Source: Dipodascopsis uninucleata var. uninucleata
Taxonomy: Eukaryota; Ascomycota; Lipomycetes; Lipomycetales; Lipomycetaceae
Length of the DNA: 64,000 bases
NCBI GenBank assembly: GCA_030568195.1
Contig: JAJLTO010000013.1
Location: forward strand, 372,001-436,000
Direction of reading: 5' to 3'
The translations under genes were made by a program, and so were the position numbers. Of this stretch, positions 11,065 through 24,343 are shown piece by piece (the first letter of the stretch is position 1; each line of letters opens with the position of its first letter). The notes under the pieces were generated by a model. It saw nothing but the letters and a program-made list of their open reading frames with translations, did not search any database and had not been told where the DNA came from.

Positions 11065-12545
11065 ATGTCTTTCAAGTTTGCTTGGCCGTTCGCTACGGAA
11101 GAGAACTTCTACCCCAAGGCAAAGACATTATTGACGGAGGCTCTCAACAAGGGCCGCAAACCTCCTATTATTGTGGATACAATCTATGTGAAAGACTTGA
11201 ATCTAGGAACAAAGGTCAGTAGGATCTGTTCTTTAAATATATGGAAATAAACTCTAGTTTCTTGGTGGAGCTTGGCAAGTGTTGAAAATTTGATAAGCTG
11301 TCTGAATACTGGTTATATTATTTGTTTCTCGATGGACGAGGTTTTTACCTTTACCACATTAATGTAACGAAAAATCTAAGAATCGCTTTTGTGTGTTTCT
11401 CAAGTTATGCGATTCGTGCTGAAGATGCATTTTATCGTCGTTCAGGAAGATAATTTATGGATTAAACTGGCTGGATGTGACTGGATTGGATTCGCGAAGT
11501 GAAATGTCAAATAGAGCTATAATACTTCTAAGTCCAGATTTGTTGCACACAGACTTTTAGCCAATTGGAATTACTAACTTTCATAATTTATATAGCCGCC
11601 TGAACTCGAAATTTTAGAAATTGGAGATCTGGCAGACGATCGATTTCGTGGTGTTTTCAAGCTTTCTTACAATGGAGATGGCTTCATATCTTTGCAGACT
11701 GTAGTTGAAGTGAGTAAAATTGTAATATTTTGTACCTGTATATTATGGCGAGTTAACATAATTTTTAGGCAAATCCTCTTAACATTTATTCGCATTTGAC
11801 ACCTTCATTTACTTCACCGAAGTTTTTAGCAGCATCATCATCTCTAAAAATCCCCCTTACTCTTACATTATCCGAGATAAAATTGTCTGGTATTGTTATT
11901 CTTGTTTTTTCTAAAGCAAAGGGAGCGACATTAGTCTTTAGAAATGATCCACTGGAATCTATAAAAATTTCTTCTACTTTTGATTCCATGCCTTCTATTG
12001 CTAAGCTTATTCAGTCACAAATCGAAAATCAATTACGACTGTTGTTTAGAGATGACTTACCGGCCATTATTCACAAGCTCAGTCAGAGATGGACACCTAA
12101 TGGTGCTACTACTACACAGTCTGCGGAAAAGAAGGATATACAAGACTCCTCGTCGTCTCCAAGAGCGAAACCTATCACGCTCACAGAAATTAATCCTGAT
12201 CTTCCTACACTTAGTCCAACTAACATGATTAAACTGAAGCTTCTCGCGTCTAATCAGCAGACTCTAAGTCTTTGTACGCCTCTCATTAATGATGCAGTTT
12301 ACAGATCTATGATTGAGCGACACAGTGATCGTGATGAAGAGAGTAAAGAAGACGATGATCTTTCCAGCATTATTTTGAAATCACGCCGATACGTTAAGAA
12401 TGGAAAGGCTAAAAGACACCATAAAGTATTTGATTTAAGGAAGAAAGAAAAGGAAGTGATCAATTCGGGGTCCATAGTAGCATCTTCTTGCGCGTCTCGG
12501 GCATTTCCTACTGATAAGCCGATATGCAGTATGTCGCCAAAATAG
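11065..12545 (+). CDS. MDM34: ERMES complex subunit Mdm34
   Basis: Three exons: 11065-11214, 11596-11709 and 11769-12545, giving 346 aa. Exon 1 gives MSFKFAWPF and [20 protein letters not shown]. Exon 2 opens [19 protein letters not shown], a signature of fungal Mdm34. The SMP lipid-binding domain fills about residues 1-195. The tail is low-complexity and ends with a basic stretch ([21 protein letters not shown]) typical of the family. Mdm34 sits in the mitochondrial outer membrane and, with Mmm1, Mdm10 and Mdm12, forms the ER-mitochondria tether that transfers phospholipids. Intron 1 is 381 nt, much longer than most introns here, and its donor is GTCAGT. The start codon is the first ATG and gives the family-standard N-terminus. 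Confidence 0.93.
11215..11595 (+). other. Long first intron of MDM34
   Basis: A 381-nt intron with donor GTCAGT and acceptor TATATAG, against roughly 50-160 nt for most introns in this window. The flanking exons join as LGTK/PPELEI with no residue missing relative to the family, so it hides no coding exon. I see no small-RNA motif in it. Confidence 0.6.
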
Positions 12546-13346
12546 TATTAGATCTCTTCATGACTTTCTCTATCACAGTTAGAACTATCGTTTTAGTAGA
12601 TATTAGACTTTTATTCTGTGATTTGAGAACAAACTCTTCTCTCTATTTTATAAAGAGATGTTTTTCAAACTAAAAGTGGTATTTTTGGGATTGCGGAGTT
12701 TTTTTCTTTATACGGTCTATTTTATCAGATGCTAGTTTGTTTATAGCTATTTGTGAGAGCATTTATTCCGATTATAGTCATAATTTTGTTATGCTGTTCT
12801 ATTTATCGGCGGCTTTTAAGAGATACTAAATATATATACTCTGTATGCAGTACTGTGAGTCATACCACGATGCTGTCAGTAACGCCACGAGTGTCACTAT
12901 AGCAAACTTGCCTGATTTTGGGGCCAATAGATCGCTATGATTACATCTGTAAGGATATATAAACATTTTACATTATTTACGTATATCACAATTGTTATTT
13001 TCTACAATAGTCAATGAATAAATGCAATAAACTTTTTTTATTTGACGTGCAAATTGTATTTACTAGAGATTTACAAATTTGAGTATTGTATACTGTGCCT
13101 TACACGCTGCTATAACCAAAAATTATAGGCAGTTTTAATGAGTATTATTGAAAGTTCAAAACTCTCTCATACTTTAGGCGACGTTGTTTTATTCTTTGCT
13201 ATTATATCATATATTATATAACTCATACTTGAAGTTAGAATTTTGTGAATATTGAAAAAAGATACATACACTAGTATCTGGAATTAGTATTCACTTAATA
13301 GAGAGTATTAAGATTGACATACAGATCCCATCATACTAGTATATAT
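12546..13346. other. Convergent 3' spacer MDM34 / DOA10
   Basis: AT-rich 3'-flanking DNA between convergent genes, with several AATAAA-like hexamers around 13010-13040. No open frame of interest. Confidence 0.5.
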
Positions 13347-16300
13347 CTAGTGATCATTGTGATTGTGTAGCTGTTCGCCTACAAGATATAGTTCGTCAAG
13401 TACTTGCGTTCTCCATCTCATCCAATATTTGTAGAAGTAACACAATCCAATAGGTACTATACCCAACAATAAAGTTAAAGGATAAATATATATGCGTAGT
13501 GACACAATAGTACTTTCGGAAGCATTTCGATACAGTATCTTCTCGCAAATCCAAGCCAGTTGTAATGGTAATGAGATCGTGAGGAGTAGCACACCCCCAA
13601 TCCGAGCTAAAATGTCTTCTGTAATGACCCTGGCATCAGGATCGAAATATCCTGAAGCAAAAATTCTTCTTTGCATCTGTGTGAGAATCGTTTCTTCTCG
13701 GCCCAAACGCACCATAACCAGTATCATGAAGCAAAACACTCCTCTTCCTACTACTTCTGAAAAGAGAACTATATGGATGTCTTCTTTCGACTTGTAATGT
13801 ATTCCAGGAATTATAAAATATAATTCACAAGCAAAGCTAGCTATCGTAGTAATACATAACAGCACCGCTATAAGATACAGCAGTTTCACTGCGCTAGAGC
13901 ATGTGTGAGATATCGTACTGATGTTTCTTAACGGGCTCCGCATAACCATTAAGACCTGCCTTGCTCTATTAAGGACTGTTTCATGATATTCAGCAGTGAA
14001 AGCATATATAAGAAAACCCACTCGGATCACAAGCACACCAGTAACAAAACAGAACGTGTCATGTAGGGGTTCCGTATACTGCATGAAGCTGAATATCTTT
14101 CTTCCAATATACACAGGAACTAACGTGAACAGTATACCCAAAATCGTTGCAAAAATCCATATCGCCGCCAGTAACATGATTATTCTCATTCTAAAATGTG
14201 GTGGAACGTAAACTGCTATCGTGTTTCGTAGGTTTTCATCAGTGTCCGGCTCTCCATCAAGTCGTCTATTATCCTTTGACACATCAATGAATTCATGACG
14301 ACCACCGCGAAGATGAACACTATCCGAGTTCGGCACGCGCATAAAACCACCATCTTTGACAAAAAAAACCTCTCCAGAAGTTGAGTTCATCTCCTCTATC
14401 GATCTAACAACTATGTATGATTTTGGCGGGCCAATACGGAACCAATTCGATATACCACGATACTTGAAAGTGCCCTGCTCAACAGGTACGTATCTGTTGA
14501 ACATGAATGACGTCAGTCTTAGATAAGCGGAGGTCTTGCGGAAAAAGACGCTCCACCAAGTTTTGAAAAGACCTGTGCGCTTCCAAAATCTCAAATTATC
14601 ATAAATCACATATGGTATGATTGGTAGCTGTCCAAGATCTGTAACTACTAATCGCCAAGATAAGTTGAGAGGCAGAAGGTCTCCACCAACTACATATCTC
14701 ACAAAATATACAACACCTCCTAAGCATACACAAATCAGACTGCAGTATATCAATGCAGATATTCCAATCTTGCGTAGCTGTGTTAATACTGGCCGGTCCA
14801 ATACATCACGAATGGGATGAAAATTTGGATCGTTAGGATCTCGAATAAAATATAGCACACCAGGTCTAACTATTTCTCGGCACATGGATACGAATAATGC
14901 AAAGTGAAACATATAACAAGTTCCCACAAACCAATGAATAAAGGAACTCGGAATAGGATATTCCATAGTAAACTGATAGCGTGATTCCATAGTAGCATTG
15001 GCAAATAAAGGTAATAGTGAAAAGTCTAGAAGAATACCACAGAAGAGAGGAAAAACAACAAGCTCAATTCCAATAATAACGATCACTTTCAAAATTGCGC
15101 CTGCCTGTCTTAAGGATTCGATCACTATTTTTTCTATTGCTCGCGTCATTCCCCTTTGACGAACCTTTTGTCGAGTACGCGACAAATATAGCGATCCAAG
15201 GAAGATAAAAAAAGCATATCCCGAGAGAACTGCTAGAGCTCTGTCGAACCCTGTCACTTGAGTTTGGACCACACCACCGTGTAAGAACTGATTCCAGGAT
15301 TCCGCAAACAGAGGCTGTGAAGAGACGTTCATAGAAATATTACCCGTAAAAAACTGTTGAACTAATGAAAATCTATTGATAATTCGTTCAAGGGTCTCTG
15401 TGGCGAGCTTCTCATCTAGTCCTTCTCTTAAACTAGGAATTATTTCATACAACATCTGAAGTCTTGAATACTCATCATGAAGCTTGCGTATAAAATGTAA
15501 GAAAGGAACTATGCCGATGAAGACAAATATGTCAACCATCTGATTTGCCCAGAAAGAAATAATATGCAAAGGAATAACACCAAAAATAGTAACAGGATGC
15601 GAAATTACCAGTAATAGCACTTTTCCAAATATATACGGAACCCATAGAGATACAGCTAATGTTCCAGTCACTAGGACCGTTGAGAATAGACCGTTCTGGA
15701 AAAGTACCAATAGCGGGCCCCTCATGCCAATAAGCTCCATTATACCGTCGAAATCATCGGCATCTTCCTCAATTTCCTCTTCAGCATTCCTTGGTATGTC
15801 TATATCATTTACACCCTGTCCTTGTCGAGCCAGTAAATTATTACCCACATTCTCTTCAGCAGCTAGATCACCAAGGACATTGTCTCGAAACCAGGCGCCA
15901 ACAGTATCCCAAAATCCATTGTCCGCAACAGCCCCTCTTTGTCCTCCTGGTCCATCCAAGGGATCAGCGTCTCTTGGAATATTAAAGTCCTCAACTTCAT
16001 TTTCGTCTGGTAACTCTTCTGCTACATTTACATTTTGCCGATCAAAAAATTCACGATGTAATTCCGGCTGAAGATCACGCTGCGGTGCAGCTTCATCATT
16101 TCCTCCTTCTCTTTCATCTAGGATGTCGTTTGCGCCATTAAGGTGCCCATCTTCAAAATTCCGTCTTCGAATAGCATTTTCATCAAATGCCTCATTATTC
16201 GCTTCATTCAAAATGCCTATTATATTGTTCAATCCTTCAATTTCCCGCTCACCGTCTTGAGGAAGATCTTGTTGTCCTTGAAGCTCTCGGTTGCGTCGCT

Positions 16301-17267
16301 CCTCCTCGTTTCTTACAAGAGCAACTAGTAGTGGATCACGCAATGCCTGTCCCTGAGGTGCTGGATTTCTAAGTTGCTCGAGAAGCATAGGCAACTCTTG
16401 CTCCTGGTTAAATGCAGCATTCTGTAAAACCCATTCACGTATTAAGAAAATTACTACGAATAACAGCACCACCATTCCTGTAATAACTTGGCCCTCAAAC
16501 GTATCAACGAGAATCTTAGACACTACGGGATTCGCCACAAAATCACTAACTGTCGTCCACATATGACCTGTTGAGTTTACTATATCTGGTTTACCTAAAA
16601 GCTGAGTGACAACAGCAGCCAGTTGCTCTGTTGTATTCGACTGTTCCAGAGTATCAGTAGATAGCGTAATGGTCGCATTTGCTGAGGATGGCTCGAAAAT
16701 TTCATCACTTATCCAAAAATAAAATTTAACAACATATCGAGTGCTCAAAGGAAGCCAGCCAAGCCATACCAAGCATACCAGCATTAGCCTGAGATACAGT
16801 AATAGCGATGATCCTATATGTACACTGATCTTTTGTACGAATAAAACTGGTGGGATATGCGATGGCATGTCCGTTGAATATAGCTTCGTAAATCTGAAAG
16901 GAGTCTTACACAGCTCGCATATCTGCTTTCTCTGAGAGTGCTGTAGCCATTCCATTAAACTACATTTATAAAAGGATCAGTTAGCAGAGATCTTATCCTG
17001 TATCACCGTAAAATTGCATATTTGATTGTTTTACTATAAAGTCGTATTGCGATATTTTCCTTTTCCAAACATAAGTACAAGATGCACTTACCAGTCTTGA
17101 TGGACATATCTAATACTTCCACTGCATTTGCACGGATGGTATAAAGGTTCTTCTTCAGTAGCCTCTCCACGACATATCCGACAAGTATCAGGCTCTTTCT
17201 GCCCTGTCTCTTCTAGATTGGGTATATAGCCCTGAGCACCAGGATCTATTAATGGACTAGACGACAT
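13347..17267 (-). CDS. SSM4: ER-resident E3 ubiquitin ligase Doa10/Ssm4 (MARCH6 type)
   Basis: Two exons: 17092-17267 and 13347-16959, giving 1262 aa (yeast Doa10 has 1319). A RING-CH domain lies at residues 30-80: CRICRGEA, then [16 protein letters not shown], then CELCKTPF. The intron splits the Cys codon of HQDC (TG/T), and the join restores the C4HC3 ligand set. The rest is polytopic. After an acidic loop (residues 250-420) come many membrane segments, including the conserved TD (TEB4-Doa10) module around residues 640-790 ([36 protein letters not shown]). Doa10 ubiquitinates cytosolic, nuclear and ER-membrane degrons for the 26S proteasome, two subunits of which (RPN1, RPN9) are also encoded in this window. 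The start ATG of exon 1 leaves 29 residues before the first zinc ligand, as in relatives. Confidence 0.95.
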
Positions 17268-17649
17268 CGTCAGATCTAAATAGTTCGCTAAATTAAAATT
17301 TTATCAAACAGCTTGATTAGATCTAAGCGCTTAGACCGCGACTCATGAAACCAGTTTGTCCACGACCAATTCCAACGTTCTCTTTCGATCTTGTTGAGTA
17401 AAAATGATTGAAATCGTGCGTTCAAATATGCTTTAAGAAGTCACCTCTACATAATTTGTAAGACGTTATTTGTGGCATACATGTCATATGTTTCCATAGT
17501 TACAGCTCAAACATCACGTAAATGATCAAATGGCATAATATTGATAACGGGATTCTCCAAGAATTGTTAGAACTGGTCCTCACGTTGAGAGAATCACAAA
17601 TATCTTCGAACTATACTAGGACGACACGCACGATATTTGGGATCTAGTA
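17268..17649. promoter_or_regulatory. Divergent promoter region DOA10 / DUF202 gene
   Basis: 382 bp between divergent starts. No specific motif recognised. Confidence 0.45.
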
Positions 17650-18318
17650 ATGGCCGACGAAAAGACAGTATTAATACGTGCTAGCTCTGATGGAAAGTCA
17701 TACGCCTCGATTCCATCTGCAGATGGTGCAGCGGGCAATATTGCACCCAGAAGATTTTATGGAGAGATTCCAGATAGTGCAGGATACTCCACGTTCTTGC
17801 CTGTCGATGGAGATACAGATGGCGAACTTTTCTATGTACATGAAATGACACAGTGGGATTTGCATTTTAGGCAGCCGCTTTTTCAATCTATGCTTTTCAT
17901 GAATGATCCTTGTGATGGCCGTGACTATGGTGCAAACGAGAGAAACTATCTGGCGTGGATGCGTTTAGCAGCTGGTTTCGCGTCTACTGCATTTGCTTTT
18001 ATTTTGAACTACTACACTCCTCCGGGAAGGTCAATATTTGGACCGGATAAGCCAGCTTCGGCAGATTTGGCTAACCGAGGGGGGTTGGCGTGGGGTCTAA
18101 TATTCATATTGTGTGCGTTAGGGACAATACTATATGCTTATTTTGGTTATGTTGAATCTACTCTCATGTTCGCCAAGCGACGATTGATTGTTCAGTTTAA
18201 CTGGCAAACGCTTGTTTTCTTTGGACTCACCTGTGCAGCTATGATTGGTGCCTGTGCTTACATGATGACGGCTGACTTACTGTCTCGCGAAGCATGGCAG
18301 TTCTACTATGCGATGTAG
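17650..18318 (+). CDS. DUF202 (YidH-family) membrane protein
   Basis: An intronless 222-aa protein. A polar N-terminal half (about 95 residues) leads to the family signature RDYGANERNYLAWMRLAAGF, then three hydrophobic segments (around residues 105-120, 150-170 and 190-210). DUF202 is the family that also includes the small membrane subunit Vtc1 of the polyphosphate polymerase. This protein has the longer 'ANERNYLAWMR' form found in many fungi whose role is not known. The fold and membrane location follow from the family; no function is proposed. The first ATG gives MADEKTV; upstream DNA shows no better start. Confidence 0.8.
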   Translation: MADEKTVLIRASSDGKSYASIPSADGAAGNIAPRRFYGEIPDSAGYSTFLPVDGDTDGELFYVHEMTQWDLHFRQPLFQSMLFMNDPCDGRDYGANERNYLAWMRLAAGFASTAFAFILNYYTPPGRSIFGPDKPASADLANRGGLAWGLIFILCALGTILYAYFGYVESTLMFAKRRLIVQFNWQTLVFFGLTCAAMIGACAYMMTADLLSREAWQFYYAM

Positions 18319-18811
18319 ATTTTACGCATCAAAAGATGGATAGCGTTGCAGCGTTTATGAGATTACGCTCTTAATAAGTTATGTTTATCAAAACGAAAAC
18401 GGACGGTGTTTATGATTAGTTGATGTTGGAAGTGATAAAAAAAGTGTATGTTTCCGACATGTTCAGAAATAATTTTGGTCTGCTATTATATTAGTTGGTT
18501 CGTGATTTATGGTGTCATTTGAAGAAATGGTATAATTTAGTTAGGTGTTTAATATTAATTTTACTTTTCATTAACTATACGGAGGTAAACATATTATGTT
18601 TTGAATACGGTGTAAATCTGTTATGCATTAGACTAGAGATCAGATTTGTCTAAGCCACTTTCTGTACTTCCCTGAAACAGAGCATAGATGAAAGAATAAA
18701 AATTCATTTGAATTCAAATAATGTTTAATACCTAGCATTTATAAAATTTTACTTAAATGAACTCTGAAGATTCTGTTGGTCGCACTCGAAAGGCCATCTC
18801 TGTTGACGTTA
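18319..18811. other. Convergent 3' spacer DUF202 gene / RPN1
   Basis: 493 bp of AT-rich 3'-flanking DNA. Nothing recognised. Confidence 0.5.
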
Positions 18812-21800
18812 TTAATCTTCTTCTAGCTTGTTTTCATTCTTCTTAAGAATAACTAGTCCCTCTAACGTACTTGTCAGTGGAATATACTCGTCATCTTCCA
18901 ACTCAGCTCGCTCCCCATGTCCAAGCAAGACAGGTGTGCTATGAGTAACCCATCCAGTAATGGTTTTGGGACGACCCGCTTGTCCAACAACGTCAACAGC
19001 TTGTCCAACGCGCACATTTACCTGAATAGGCTTAAGGTCAGGATCTAACGTAATCAAGAATCGTGGATGAAGTGCAGTCATCAAAAAATAGAGTAGATAA
19101 TGCGAGTTATCTAAAACAAATGATGACGCATCTATCAGGGATACTAAAACTGATAGAAGACCAGCCAAAGATACTCCCGACAGAATTTGTCTCTCTGTAT
19201 GGAATGGACTAAGGGATTGAGTGCCTTTACCTAGATGAAGTAAACCTTGTGCAATTCGAACCATAAACAAACTGTTTGCGTCCTTAGAATAGTAGCTGGC
19301 TAGTTGTCTAAGAAGCTGAGCAAGACGTGCATTGTTTGTTCCAGCGCCAACCAAACCCATAGAAAATATAGCATTGATTGCTACATCAATATCGCTGTCA
19401 TGTGAGTACCTGGAAAGAGTATCAAAAACCTTCATTTGCGGGTTTGATGCTGAAATCAAGCCCATTGCCAATGGTACAGTTCGCCTAATAATGGCTTCAC
19501 CATAATGCATTAAATGACCAAATTGACGCAAGACCATCTCAGAACCAATATCTTCACCCATTGCAATGATTGCAACACCCAAAACAGCATACGCCTGATA
19601 TAAATCGTCCACCTTCTTCGTTTCTTCACCTTCCTTAGTTTCTGATTCAGGCTTATCAGAACATAAATGTAAGAGATTTTGTATCTTCAAAACGTTTCCA
19701 GTACCAGCATAAGAACAAATATCGACCAGAACCTGTGTGTTCTTACCAATAGGATGTTCAATAGCCTTTAAAGTTTCAATAATGACGTCGGCTGCTTCTT
19801 GCTTGCCCATATACAACAAACCCAAACCAAGAGACATAAAACGACCCCATTTGTTAGAAAGCTGAGAATCTTCTCGTTCCATCAGAGACTGTAAAATAGT
19901 CTCTGTGATATCACTGTTACAAGATCCCACGAATACAAGTCCAAGCGACAATGCAGCCATAGCTGAGATTTGCATAACGAGTCCGGTATCGGCAACCAGA
20001 GGTAAGAGAAGGTCCATAATATCCTGCCTCTGGGAACCAGCGTAAGAAAGTCCAAGGCCCATGACTGCAGACACTTTCAACGGTACGCTTCTGTTCTCAA
20101 CATATTCTGAGAGAAGCGCTAATGCAGGATCCGACTCATTATGAACTGAAGTATTGACTATACCAATTCCTAACAAAGCGCCTGCTTTGATGCTCTCCTC
20201 TGAAGAATACATATATCGATCTAACTGTTGAAGACCCTGCTCGACATCCCATCGAAGAATGGAAGCGATACTAGCAGCTGCCGACGTCATACCGGAATCC
20301 TTGTTCTTGTAGACCCATGAGCTCGATTCGTCGTCTACAAGCATCAATTTATCCTTTCCGAAACCTGCATTAACAAATGCATTTACAAAACTAGCTGCTA
20401 AATTCTGCTTTGCCGAATCAATCATAGCCGTATCTACACCTCTACTGTGCTCCAAGTGACTCTTATAAATATCCTCGGGGACCTTAGGATCTAAAATATT
20501 AAGTTCCTTAGCTAAAAATAAAAAATACTCTGAGAGTCTTGTATTTGAGAGGCACTCTTGAACATCTTCATTCTCAAGTTCAAGCCAGATATGCTGCCTA
20601 GCCAGAAGGAATGCAAGTTGCTTGTGTACCAACACATCATCAGTAGCACTAAACACAGCACGAATTGATTCATGGTCGTCCAATCGAATCGCTAATGCCA
20701 TTGCTTGTGTGAGTTTGCCTTGTTCTAAGTAGATGTTGTATGCAGTACGCAAGAATGAAATATCATCAGGTGGTGCGAGTAAGTTAACGCAGCTTATTGA
20801 ATATATTAGTACAACTATTTTCTTTTTAGACGAAATGTTAAATCACTTACCTAACCATGTACAAACAGACGCGTGCGAATGAGTCTTTATCAACAAATGG
20901 TGGGAGCTTGTCGATCGCTTCAAGCTCTAAAAGAAGATCCACGGCATCCGCCTCCGCATTGTGCTTAAGAAAGAAAGGAACAATCTGCAGCGCTAGATCC
21001 ATCAAATCTGCTGTAGCTTCTTCTTTACCTACACGCGATTGATACTCTTCTCCAATCTCCATAGCCAAATGTCGAACGTATTCGTGTCCCCAGTCTCCAA
21101 TCTCATTTGAAGGAGATAACAAACGATACCGAAGAGAATCGCGTTTTCCACTGTCGGCATATGTCATACCAAGGACGGATAGAACATCCGCAAAAGCAAC
21201 CTACGTTTATGAATCACATTAGAAACTCGAAAAATTAAAGCGTCAACTTTCAGAATGATCCAGTCTTAAATCAAGCTTACCTTAACATCACTATCTGGCC
21301 AACTATCATATAGCTCAGTGAGACTTGGATAGTGCGGTCTAAGGAACTTCAACGGCTTAGGCACCGCCGTCATTGACGATGTAGAAGTTCGGATAAAATC
21401 CTTAAGAGCATCAAGAGCAGGCTTATACAAGCTAGTATCGGGTTCCTAAATTAACAGAATCATCTTAGTAATTCCATCAGACAATTATTAAAACAGCAGA
21501 TTAATTTATCTTTCCATCATTTCAAACTGACTCGACATCTTATCACATGAAATGTCTAGTTGATTTTGCACAACTACCGCTCTAAGCAATTTGGTCTACA
21601 TTATATACTCAGGAGAGATACTGCCTTGCCCTTCCACATCTACTATCGCCACCTTCAGTTCCATCCTTTCAAGCTTTCCATCAGCTCATCTTACCGTTAA
21701 ACGCTCGATTAGCATCTCAAGCTCTGACTTAAGCTGCTGATCCTCCTCAGACAGCTCCTCCTCAGTCTTGTCTTTCTCATCTTTCTTGGACTTGCCATTT

Positions 21801-21886
21801 GGCACCAATGAGTTCGACGATGATCCGGCCTCGACCTTTGCATTAGTGGCCTCGTTATTCTTATTCTCCGTATCTTTCTGCGTCAT
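18812..21886 (-). CDS. RPN1: 26S proteasome regulatory subunit Rpn1
   Basis: Four exons: 21695-21886, 21281-21445, 20851-21200 and 18812-20792, giving 895 aa, within the usual 890-990. Exon 1 encodes a charged Lys/Glu-rich N-terminus. Exon 2 carries [20 protein letters not shown] and [10 protein letters not shown]. The exon 3/4 join gives [20 protein letters not shown], diagnostic of Rpn1. The centre is the toroid of PC (proteasome/cyclosome) repeats, about residues 400-780, with recurring GLG/ALGL/AxLSLGLV motifs. The C-terminus has [17 protein letters not shown]. Rpn1 is the base subunit that receives ubiquitin-like domains of shuttle factors and Ubp6. Exon 4 uses an AAG acceptor, less common than the TAG/CAG seen in neighbouring genes, but the resulting sequence is conserved. 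Confidence 0.95.
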
Positions 21887-22505
21887 CGTCCTCGATATGT
21901 TAAAATACTAAAAAATATTGAAGACTATTTAACGTAGAAGAATTTGATGGAACTTGGATAAAATACACTGTGGTAGTGATTATAACTTGCCTCTCAAAAA
22001 GTGCATAGCAGTGTACTGTCGCGTTAAAGTATATATGCAAAATATAAAGTATATTTATGGTATATATATGTATGTTAATAACTCAGATACTACACGTTTC
22101 GTAGCATATATTCATTGATGTGGAAGGTATTGGCCTCTTCATCTGGGCGTTCTATCTTGTCTACGTTTTTTGGTTCTAATTACGATTGTATTATTGGTGA
22201 AAAACTAGAATAAACCCATACAATATTGACAGTATTTTTCCAAAATACTCTTCTCGCGTAAGAGTCGTCTATATTATCAGATAAAAAAAAGACTGTTATC
22301 ATGACTAACATGAAACTATAAATTATGTAATTTCTGACACTTATTTATTTACGCGATTCCATATAGACAGGGTAAAACTTCTGTATTGCTAGCATTCTTT
22401 AGTGGCACGTTCTCAACATTTAGAAGAGAGAGCAAGTTCCTGAATACATATTCCGTTGAAGAACCTGGCTAGATTTTAGAGAAAACAGGTGCAGGATCTT
22501 TCAAT
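21887..22505. promoter_or_regulatory. Divergent promoter region RPN1 / YPT6
   Basis: 619 bp, with an AT-dinucleotide-rich patch near 22025-22075. I looked for the proteasome control element GGTGGCAAA on both strands and did not see it. Confidence 0.45.
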
Positions 22506-23844
<1,339 letters not shown>

Positions 23845-24343
23845 AATCGTGGCAGGAATGGCATGAGACTGTAGCTGTTTTACATTTACTATAGGAATCA
23901 AATATTTACTCTAGCGGTATTATTTTGATGTACATTCTACTCGACAATATAATATATCAGACTTTTGACATTAACTTTTGGACCTCTAAGACTGATATGT
24001 CCTCGTTTTCATTCGATATTAAAGTGCTGGTGATACTGGTCGTACTGGCCATTTTCTCTCTATATTATTTATTTCCTTTTTTTCTAATGTTCTTTGGTTC
24101 TTTACCGTCTATACGGTTTTTACTACATATTTATAAATGAGTATATTGTTCTGGTGTGTTAGTCTTATGAAATATTTAATCTTTGACCTTCATTTATTAG
24201 TATTGATTGACTTTACTATTCTGCGTTTATCTTCCTTCGATATATGGGTCTTGTTTCCTTTTTATGTATGATTATAGTAATGTTGTCTTCAAAATTAGTG
24301 GTTGCTTGACTATGTCTTACTTGTCTTACTTGACTTCTATTTC
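23845..24343. other. Convergent 3' spacer YPT6 / PRM1
   Basis: 499 bp, T-rich on the plus strand. Frames of 71 and 80 codons are hydrophobic by composition and not convincing. Confidence 0.5.

Noticed and set aside
17650-18318. Vtc1 polyphosphate polymerase subunit
   Set aside because: It belongs to the same DUF202 superfamily but has a long extra N-terminus and the NERNYLAWMR form rather than the Vtc1 sequence.
21887-22505. Proteasome control element upstream of RPN1
   Set aside because: GGTGGCAAA or its complement was not found in the promoter of RPN1 or RPN9.
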